The notes under the pieces were generated by a model. That model was given only the letters and a program-made list of their open reading frames with translations. It searched no databases and had not been told where the DNA came from. This document shows, piece after piece, positions 53,512 through 64,000 of a stretch of DNA of 64,000 nt. Position 1 is the first letter of the stretch, and the number at the start of each line of letters is the position of its first letter. Made by a program: the position numbers and the translations under genes. This stretch comes from Leptospira ainlahdjerensis (GTDB taxonomy: Bacteria > Spirochaetota > Leptospiria > Leptospirales > Leptospiraceae), in NCBI RefSeq assembly GCF_016919175.1, contig NZ_JAFFPU010000028.1, positions 16,579 to 80,578 on the forward strand. The letters run 5' to 3'.

Positions 53512-54225
53512 TCATTCTTTGGATTTTAGGTTCTTCATTTCTCTTTCGAGTTTTTCCACTCGTTTTTCCAGACTTCGTTTGGAAGAAACCTTTTTCGATT
53601 TTCCCTTTTTTTTGGAAGAGGAGATTCCCAATTTTTTTTCCAATCGATTGACTCTTGTTTCCAAGGAACGGATTCTTTTTCCGGTCTTGCGAGAAGAATA
53701 TTTTTTAAGATACTTTTTCTTTTTTAAGGAATGTTTTCTTTCCGCTTTGTCTTCCCAATCCGTTTTGTCTTCTTTCATTCTTTCTTTTTTGGATTTGGGT
53801 TCTTCGTCTTTATAAGTGCTCGTGTCGTCCTTGGGAGGATTCCATTTTTCTTCCGGGTATTTTTCTTTTTCCGGTTTTGAGGGAGAAGTTGTCTTCTTTT
53901 CCTCGGGCCATTCTTCTTTGAGGCTTTTGGTTTCCTTGGATGGAAATTTCTCTTTTTCCATTCCTGAAAATTCTTCTGGAGCTTTGGAATTTTTTTCTTC
54001 GGTCGGAAGCGTATTTAAGTCGTTTGGTGAAAGCGGAGGTTCCGTGTTCATGTCCGGACTCAATATTACCCGATCGGTTTTAGAATTGTTTGAGACTTCT
54101 TCGCCTTCTTTCTTTTTTAAGAATTTGGAGATGTCTTCCCGAAAGAGATAACTGTAGAGGATCAAGGATCCTAAGAGTAAAACTAAAATTCCGGAAAGTA
54201 AGATTTTCAACTGGTCTCGTCTCAT
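53512..54225 (-). CDS. Single-TM, Lys/Glu-rich coiled-coil protein
   Basis: The ATG at 54225 (AAGG 7 bases upstream) is preferred over the ATG at 54231 and gives 237 residues. One N-terminal helix (ILLSGILVLLLGSLILYSYL) anchors a long, low-complexity, charged region (many K, E, S and P) that ends in two short coiled coils (RSLETRVNRLEKKL and RSLEKRVEKLEREMKNLKS). It is probably periplasmic or cytoplasmic-facing and structural. It heads the operon with yggS-like and proC, but the functional link is unclear. Confidence 0.7.
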   Translation of the reverse strand: MRRDQLKILLSGILVLLLGSLILYSYLFREDISKFLKKKEGEEVSNNSKTDRVILSPDMNTEPPLSPNDLNTLPTEEKNSKAPEEFSGMEKEKFPSKETKSLKEEWPEEKKTTSPSKPEKEKYPEEKWNPPKDDTSTYKDEEPKSKKERMKEDKTDWEDKAERKHSLKKKKYLKKYSSRKTGKRIRSLETRVNRLEKKLGISSSKKKGKSKKVSSKRSLEKRVEKLEREMKNLKSKE

Positions 54226-54326
54226 GGGCATACCTTTTTAGAATATCGGTTTTTTCCTTCGAAAAAGGGAAGGGAAAACGGGATAAGTATCTCTTTTTAA
54301 GTCCCATTTTCACCGAATAGAATCCT

Positions 54327-55056
54327 GTGAACCGCCGTTTTTTTCGTTTCGCCCTATTCTTCACGCTAGCTCTGAGCCTATTCGGAAGTCTTTCGGATCT
54401 CCCTTCGGCTCCGGTCAAAAGAGAAGAGGACGAAATCAGTCGGGTTCTGATCTTGGAAAAGATACTTTCTGAGTGGAAGCAATACAATCTTTTTCTCGTG
54501 GATTCTTTTGACGGGGAAAGACCCTGGGAAATCTATCGAGGTGTTTCTTTTTTAAACGAGATCCGATTCAATTCTCAAATCCCTTCTAATCCCGCTTTTT
54601 TGAAAGAAAGAGAATGTTATCCGACGCTTGCTCCGGCGAACGACTATCGTTCGATGATGGTACAGACCTTTTTTGAAAATCCAAAACACGCTCATCTGGA
54701 GATTCGTCCCAAGGAAAAAATTCGTCTTCCGATCGGCGCGCCGACTCGAATCTTTTTTTGGATGTATGCTTCTTCCCAAAATGCAAAGATTGAATTGGTT
54801 CTCCATCAATACAGGTCCAAAGAGATCGTGATCGAACTGAGCGATTTGAGTTTTGACGGCTGGAAAAGAATCGAGAAGAAGCTGGAGATTCCGGCGAGAA
54901 ACACAAGACTCAACTCCAGTCTGCGTTATCCGTTCGAGATCGCCGCGATACGATTGATCCCGGGCCCTTTTCAAAAGAAGGGAGAATTTGTTTTCTATCT
55001 CGATCGGATGGGTCTTCTCATCGATACAAGGGATGAGGCTTATCCGGGAGCAGAGA

Positions 55057-55085
<29 letters not shown>
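54327..55085 (+). CDS. FlaA-like flagellar filament outer-layer protein paralogue
   Basis: GTG start, 252 residues, with a signal peptide (FALFFTLALSLFGSLSDL). The mature part has the FlaA pattern: LFLVDSFDGERPWEIY near the front, WKRIEKKLEIP in the middle and FYLDRMGLLIDTRDEAYPG near the end, finishing in DNWGTGF. FlaA proteins form the sheath of spirochaete periplasmic flagella. No other flagellar gene is nearby, so it may be an additional sheath or envelope protein. Its last 29 bases overlap the convergent HAD-like gene. Confidence 0.75.
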
Positions 55086-55674
<589 letters not shown>

Positions 55675-55680
55675 AAACCA

Positions 55681-56937
<1,257 letters not shown>

Positions 56938-56944
56938 TTCTAAA

Positions 56945-57676
56945 ATGAAGATCTTTAGATTTTCTATAAAACCGGCCTTTTATTTTCTTTTTCTGATAGG
57001 AATCGGGAAATTACATTCCGTTGAAACGATCTCTCAGGTAAGAATACTTTCCGCAGAATCAGCAACGTTAATCAAAGAACCGGATTCTCATTCTTATGTT
57101 CAAAGAGCTCTAAAAAAAGAAGATTTGAACGGTCATCCCCATATTCCCGGCTCTGCTTTTTTCGAACTCTTAAACTTTTTAGATCCTACAAGGTGGTTCG
57201 ATCGGGAAATTACGGAAGACGCGTATGATGTTCTTTTGGAGAACGTTTCCATTTTGGAAGGGGAAAATACAAAAAGGAAACTCAATTTCGTATTAGTAAG
57301 GCACGTTACACGCGGTGAAAAAAAACCGGAATGGTCCTGGGATCAAGGTTATGAAGGATTTTCGAACCTGAAAACGTTTATCATCGATCGACCTGCGATC
57401 GTATCCCAAAACTTCAAGAATCCTTTCAGAGTCACGCTTTGGTATTCCAACACCCCAGTTCCACTTTCTAAGCTGAGTAAGGACAGAAAAGATAAGAATC
57501 GATTCGTTTTCGTCGGTCACATTCACATCGATCCGGAAACTTCGGATGCGCTCGAAAAGCTTTCCGTTCGACATCTCAACTTTGGAAGATTCGGCGTTTT
57601 TTTCGGTGTAAATTTTTTAGAGGGTATTCTCTCCTACTCGAACCCGATTTGTTCCTCAAATTCCCACGAAAAATAA
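56945..57676 (+). CDS. Exported protein of unknown function downstream of waaA
   Basis: The ATG at 56945 gives 243 residues with a signal peptide (FSIKPAFYFLFLIGIGKLHS). The mature protein is mixed alpha/beta, with LNFLDPTRWFDREITEDAYD, KLNFVLVRHVTRGEKKPEWS and a final hydrophobic segment before SYSNPICSSNSHEK. It looks periplasmic. No known motif was recognised. It starts 7 bp after waaA and so is probably co-transcribed with it. Confidence 0.7.
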   Translation: MKIFRFSIKPAFYFLFLIGIGKLHSVETISQVRILSAESATLIKEPDSHSYVQRALKKEDLNGHPHIPGSAFFELLNFLDPTRWFDREITEDAYDVLLENVSILEGENTKRKLNFVLVRHVTRGEKKPEWSWDQGYEGFSNLKTFIIDRPAIVSQNFKNPFRVTLWYSNTPVPLSKLSKDRKDKNRFVFVGHIHIDPETSDALEKLSVRHLNFGRFGVFFGVNFLEGILSYSNPICSSNSHEK

Positions 57677-57763
57677 AGTGGAAAATCTTGAATTGAATTC
57701 CAAACCGATTTCTTTCGCTCAATGTTTCAGAATCAAGTCGTAATTACAACTATGAGAATTCCT

Positions 57764-58020
57764 CCCTCACAGACTGGAATGTGTGAGAGTTCCCACAGAT
57801 TACGTCTCTTCGGAGAGTCCGCGATATTCGAATTCGTCCCTCACAGACTGGAATGTGTGAGAGTTCCCACAGATTACGTCTCTTCGGAGAGTCCGCGATA
57901 TTCAAATTCGTCCCTCACAGACTGGAATGTGTGAGAGTTCCCACAGATTACGTCTCTTCGGAGAGTCCGTGATATTCGAATTCGTCCCTCACAGACTGGA
58001 ATGTGTGAGAGTTCCCACAG
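57764..58020. repeat. 74-bp tandem repeat array (about 3.5 units) built on GGAACTC palindromes
   Basis: CCCTCACAGACTGGAATGTG begins units at 57764, 57838, 57912 and 57986, exactly 74 bp apart. Each unit also has the minus-oriented palindrome TGTGAGAGTTCCCACA (57782, 57856, 57930, 58004). Units differ at only a few bases. The length is not a multiple of three, and apparent ORFs across it are not credible. The array fills the 389-bp gap between the exported-protein gene and the SRPBCC gene. Confidence 0.9.
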
Positions 58021-58065
58021 TCGAGATTTTAGGACAAGATCAAAGTCCTTTTCCGGAAAATCGTT

Positions 58066-59040
58066 CTACTGAATTTCCATTCTCCGTTTCAAAATTCTCA
58101 AGATCGTATTTTGAATGTCCCGCATCAAAAAATCGCCCCAGAAGGATGCGTAAAAATTAAAATGTGTCGAAAGACGATACTTGCTTCGGAGATGTAAAAT
58201 TATTTTTTGTCTTTCATTCTGGCCGACGCCGTTTGAATATTCCAATTCGTATTCGCCTTGGAGAGCATCGAAATAAGCTCCTCCCGGAACGACATGAGCG
58301 TCTAACGTGGTAAGCGGCGTCAAATTAGGATCAGCTTGGATCTCGAACTTCAAACGGTGAAGCGGCTTCCATTCGGTGATTGTTTCGTGAAAGAAAAGTC
58401 CCTTTTCGAATCTCGCTTCGCGGATTCCGCCGATTCCTTCGCGAGAAAGTGTCGCTTCGACGGGTCGTGGAAATCCCATCTTGTAAAAAAATCCTTCTTC
58501 CGTTTTTTCCAATTCCGAAATCCGTATGATATTTTTCCAAACCGTTTCCGGTCTTGATTTCACCTCAATACTCGTTTCTACCATACGAATTTCATTCGGT
58601 AACTCCCAATAAGATTCTATATATCCGGATACGAGAGGAAGGGAAAGGATGCCTAACGCGCCGAGAAAATTCATCCGATTCTCCGGAAAGATATAAAACA
58701 AAATCCCCACGGCGATTCCACCCACGCTCGACAAAACGAGATAGATCGGAAGACCCATGATGAGACAAATCATTCCTTCCCAATTTACGAGAAAGGAAAG
58801 TAACATGGAGATTGTCGTCGGACACCAAGGAAAGAAAATATGAAAAAAGATCGATCTCGGTTTTTCCTTCTCCGCCCAATAAACGCTGACCAGACCTATC
58901 AAAAAAGGAAGGATAAATACGGCGCCGTAGGCCATCGTAATTCCAAGATTTTTTAAGGATTCAATTCTGATAATATACTGCACAATAGTTGCGTAGAAAA
59001 CGGAAAATAGTGCGGGAACCACAAAGGATCGAAGTTTCAT
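58066..59040 (-). CDS. Membrane protein with C-terminal SRPBCC (polyketide-cyclase-like) domain
   Basis: 324 residues. Four or five hydrophobic helices over residues 5-150 are followed by an SRPBCC/START-like domain (about 155-324). Its first strand is VETSIEVKSRPETVWKNIIR, with later IGGIREARFEKGLFFHETIT and EWKPLHRLKFEIQ and a last long helix before RRMEIQ. Such domains bind hydrophobic ligands in a deep pocket. The domain probably faces the cytoplasm. No partner gene is nearby. Confidence 0.8.
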   Translation of the reverse strand: MKLRSFVVPALFSVFYATIVQYIIRIESLKNLGITMAYGAVFILPFLIGLVSVYWAEKEKPRSIFFHIFFPWCPTTISMLLSFLVNWEGMICLIMGLPIYLVLSSVGGIAVGILFYIFPENRMNFLGALGILSLPLVSGYIESYWELPNEIRMVETSIEVKSRPETVWKNIIRISELEKTEEGFFYKMGFPRPVEATLSREGIGGIREARFEKGLFFHETITEWKPLHRLKFEIQADPNLTPLTTLDAHVVPGGAYFDALQGEYELEYSNGVGQNERQKIILHLRSKYRLSTHFNFYASFWGDFLMRDIQNTILRILKRRMEIQ

Positions 59041-59246
59041 AAGGATTAGATAGAACCTCTTTTGGGAATTTGCAAGTGAGAAAGTGAAGTAAGAATCGAA
59101 CTGCGCTCCGATTTTTCAGCGTCGTTTTTCCGGATTCTATCTTGGAATCGACTTCCAAGTAGTGTCGTCTTTTGGTCAGGAATGATTTTCCGTTTTTTTT
59201 TTCGCTCCCGGAGTACGTTCTGACTTCAAAGGGAACTGTTTCAAGT

Positions 59247-59774
59247 ATGGACGTTCTGTTACTTTCTTCCCAAAAAAAAATTCTTTCCGCTCTGAATGAA
59301 GGCGAGATCGGCTCGGATTCTCTTTTGATTCCGCTCAGTTATTGGAATCGTTTAGACAAAATTCAAAAGAAGGCTCTTTCTAAAAAACTTCCTCTTCTTC
59401 TAATCCGATACACAAAATACGTCGCTTCCTTGGATCGGCTTCATCGGAAAGCAGGTAAGATCAAGTACAATTGGGGAGCGGGAGACCTGAAGAAGATGAC
59501 AATTCACGTTCACTCCGGAGTTTGGGCGGTTTTTGGGGCTTTGGCGGCGGCTCATGGTGTTTCGAGGTGTTTTCTGTTTAACTATCTCTTGTGGTTGGAA
59601 GACGTCGGAGTCGGAGATTCTATCGTGGAAACGATGAACCGAGGAGTTCCTCACTTCCATTCCGTTTACAGGATGATCTGGACCCTAAATCTACGAAAAA
59701 ACCAAATCTCCCGAGCTTTGCACTTCGAACCGGACCCGATCACAAGTGAATCCCTCCCCGATCCCTTTCCCTAA
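59247..59774 (+). CDS. DUF1564 family protein
   Basis: The ATG at 59247 (GGGA about 11 bases upstream) gives 175 residues; the upstream frame extension is non-coding in appearance. DSLLIPLSYWNRLDKIQKKA, IRYTKYVASLDRL, HVHSGVWAVFGALAAAHGVS, RCFLFNYLLWLEDVGVGDSI and NRGVPHFHSVYRM match the DUF1564 family, a Leptospira-specific, multi-copy group of unknown function as I remember it. No operon partner. Confidence 0.88.
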   Translation: MDVLLLSSQKKILSALNEGEIGSDSLLIPLSYWNRLDKIQKKALSKKLPLLLIRYTKYVASLDRLHRKAGKIKYNWGAGDLKKMTIHVHSGVWAVFGALAAAHGVSRCFLFNYLLWLEDVGVGDSIVETMNRGVPHFHSVYRMIWTLNLRKNQISRALHFEPDPITSESLPDPFP

Positions 59775-59868
59775 AAACCAAAACGCAAACCAAAGAAAAT
59801 GAACCAGACCGTAAATTCTAAATAGATTTCCTTTCCAGGGATTTTAGAATGTCATCGCAATTTTTATC

Positions 59869-60207
59869 TTATTTTGCGGAGTAATATTCTCCATTAAAAT
59901 TGGAAAGTTCTTTCTCATCCACTTCGTAATCTACCAAATCCTCTCGATCCGAAGTAACGACGATCTTAAAACGCTTAGGTTCAAAGTAGCCCATCCCAGA
60001 TGCGGAAGCATCTCTTACTACCAATCCTTTCGGCAATTTGAACAATTTGGCGTTTTTATCAAATTTCCCGATGGACAGATCCTTTTTTAAAATTCCAATT
60101 TTTCCATTCGGAGTTTCGGGATATCCATCCAGCAAAGTATAAATCCCTCTTAAGATAAAAAGAATATTCAGAAATATTGAAAGAATGAGCAAACCTGTTT
60201 TAATCAT
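59869..60207 (-). CDS. Small single-TM protein of unknown function
   Basis: 112 residues, ATG with AGGGG about 4 bases upstream. An N-terminal helix (TGLLILSIFLNILFILRGIY) is followed by a small polar domain with KLFKLPKGLVVRDASASGMG and FKIVVTSDREDLVDYEVDEK. The soluble part probably faces the periplasm. No family recognised. A structured intergenic region lies upstream. Confidence 0.7.
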   Translation of the reverse strand: MIKTGLLILSIFLNILFILRGIYTLLDGYPETPNGKIGILKKDLSIGKFDKNAKLFKLPKGLVVRDASASGMGYFEPKRFKIVVTSDREDLVDYEVDEKELSNFNGEYYSAK

Positions 60208-60278
60208 ACTTCCCCTCTTCTACATAGCTTTTCTTGTTAATCCGCGTTCGGCATGGCCGCAATCGTTTTTTATTCGAG

Positions 60279-60430
60279 CTCCGCGTGAGCGATCGAGGCG
60301 GAGTCAAGTTATTGCTTTCAAATTCCAAGACTTCCTCAAACGGGAATCACTCAATAACTTGACTGAAGCGGAGAGCGCGACCTTCGCCTCGCGAAGGGCA
60401 CGCCCGAAATCAAGATCTTTCGAAAGCAAT
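60279..60430. other. Cluster of inverted repeats in a 355-bp intergenic region
   Basis: Four stems are visible: CTCCGC (60279-60284)/GCGGAG (60298-60303); AGTCAAGTTATTG (60302-60314)/CAATAACTTGACT (60352-60364), perfect over 13 bp; CCTTCGC (60381-60387)/GCGAAGG (60391-60397); and ATTGCTTTC (60311-60319)/GAAAGCAAT (60422-60430). The second and fourth share ATTG and exclude each other. It could be a structured RNA, a leader of the 112-residue gene, or a hairpin repeat element. There is no ORF in the gap 60208-60562. Confidence 0.5.
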
Positions 60431-60495
60431 GAATCTTTTTCTTGCAGAGTCGCTAGGATGTCTGTCCCCATTCGATTCCGAGTTCCCAAAATAAA

Positions 60496-60533
60496 AAAGC
60501 CCTTCCCGCTTTTTTTTTTGCGAAAAGGGCTTT
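60496..60533 (-). terminator. Intrinsic terminator of the pyrophosphatase gene
   Basis: On the minus strand, AAAGCCCTT (complement of 60525-60533) and AAGGGCTTT (complement of 60496-60504), flanking an A-rich loop and an inner GCG/CGC pair, are followed by a T run, 30 bp after the stop of hppA. Confidence 0.85.
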
Positions 60534-60562
60534 CCCAAGTTTTAGAATCGAATTCTAAAATT

Positions 60563-62701
<2,139 letters not shown>

Positions 62702-62702
62702 C

Positions 62703-63906
<1,204 letters not shown>

Positions 63907-63911
<5 letters not shown>

Positions 63912-64000
63912 TTTTTTCCGATCGATTCCTTTTAATAGAACGACAGCTTATTCCAACAAGAACTCACGAAAAATCGATCATTTACAGTCTCGAATGTAGG
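63907..64000 (+). CDS. Start of a possible gene overlapping the TPR gene, cut by the window end
   Basis: An ATG at 63907 overlaps the TPR stop as ATGA and stays open for 31 codons to the window edge, beginning [25 protein letters not shown] lies very close (2 bases) upstream. The coupling pattern is common in this window, but too little sequence is present to name a product. Confidence 0.4.

Noticed and set aside
57764..58020. CRISPR array
   Set aside because: The 74-bp units repeat as a whole, including the would-be spacers, and no cas gene is present, so it is a tandem repeat.
57722..58160. Two ORFs reading through the 74-bp array
   Set aside because: They exist only because the repeat lacks stops in some frames; 74 is not a multiple of three, the frames shift between units, and no ribosome site or protein-like composition is seen.

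Overview
The window looks like chromosomal DNA from a pathogenic-clade Leptospira. The species was not determined; by eye the base composition is moderately AT-rich, and I did not compute it. The main clues are a DUF1564 protein (a Leptospira paralogue family), a PilZ protein that resembles the Leptospira DUF1577 family, spirochaete-style lipoprotein signals, a periplasmic-flagellum sheath (FlaA-like) paralogue, a Kdo transferase showing an LPS-type outer membrane, and many short, tightly packed operons on both strands. There is no rRNA operon, prophage, transposase gene or CRISPR array.

Layout. 1-3.2 kb: 3' part of a large surface-type gene with Ig-like repeats followed by FG-GAP repeats, carrying a recent 636-bp-offset internal duplication. 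3.3-7.8 kb: an MFS exporter and a small membrane protein, divergent from two membrane-anchored AraC-type regulators, then a WGR-like protein. 7.9-8.2 kb: a tandem intergenic hairpin repeat. 8.3-14.0 kb: small-molecule enzymes (saccharopine-dehydrogenase-like reductase, two GNAT-type proteins, a sterol-desaturase-type membrane oxygenase) and a lipoprotein plus secreted protein pair. 14.2-20.2 kb: a plus-strand run (GT-A-like transferase, exported beta-rich protein, MlaC/HpnM-like protein, MMPL/RND transporter, lipoprotein) that reads as an envelope lipid-trafficking locus. 20.2-26.2 kb: a Cys-rich lipoprotein, an amidohydrolase, a DUF1145-like protein, a two-gene glycosyltransferase unit, a nitronate monooxygenase and an ABM monooxygenase.

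26.2-37 kb is rich in signalling: a membrane adenylate cyclase, an Rrf2 regulator with its own promoter and operator candidate, a cytoplasmic-looking HtrA/S1C protease, a pirin, a DUF445 protein, a large multi-pass membrane protein, an overlooked 44-residue ORF and a 7TM-DISM/SpoIIE phosphatase. 37.1-40.0 kb holds an outer-membrane channel followed by a sulfate-binding protein, with no ABC permease genes beside them. 40.8-45.7 kb has a lipoprotein, a membrane protein, NhaC plus an RluA-type pseudouridine synthase, and the PilZ protein. 45.8-51.5 kb is a compact minus-strand operon: diguanylate cyclase, Cys-rich small protein, two-lobed retropepsin lipoprotein, mnmA, and an ATP-grasp/FMN-dehydrogenase fusion. 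51.7 kb is an initiator tRNA. 52-54 kb is the proC operon. 54.3-57.7 kb has a FlaA-like protein, a variant HAD protein, waaA and an exported protein. 58-64 kb has an SRPBCC membrane protein, DUF1564, a small membrane protein, a K+-dependent-type membrane pyrophosphatase and a TPR protein.

The strongest unexplained signal is a family of about 20 intergenic 16-bp imperfect palindromes (consensus TGTNGGAACTCNNACA). They occur singly, as inverted pairs, as the boundaries of a 137-bp GC-rich hairpin unit (three copies at two loci with identical 137-bp spacing), and as the core of a 74-bp tandem array. They look like a REP/MITE-like intergenic element family. The best protein-level novelty candidates are the ATP-grasp/FMN-dehydrogenase fusion with its Cys cluster, the two-lobed retropepsin next to it, and the lipid-trafficking run. 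All functional statements are read from motifs and context; no database search was run.
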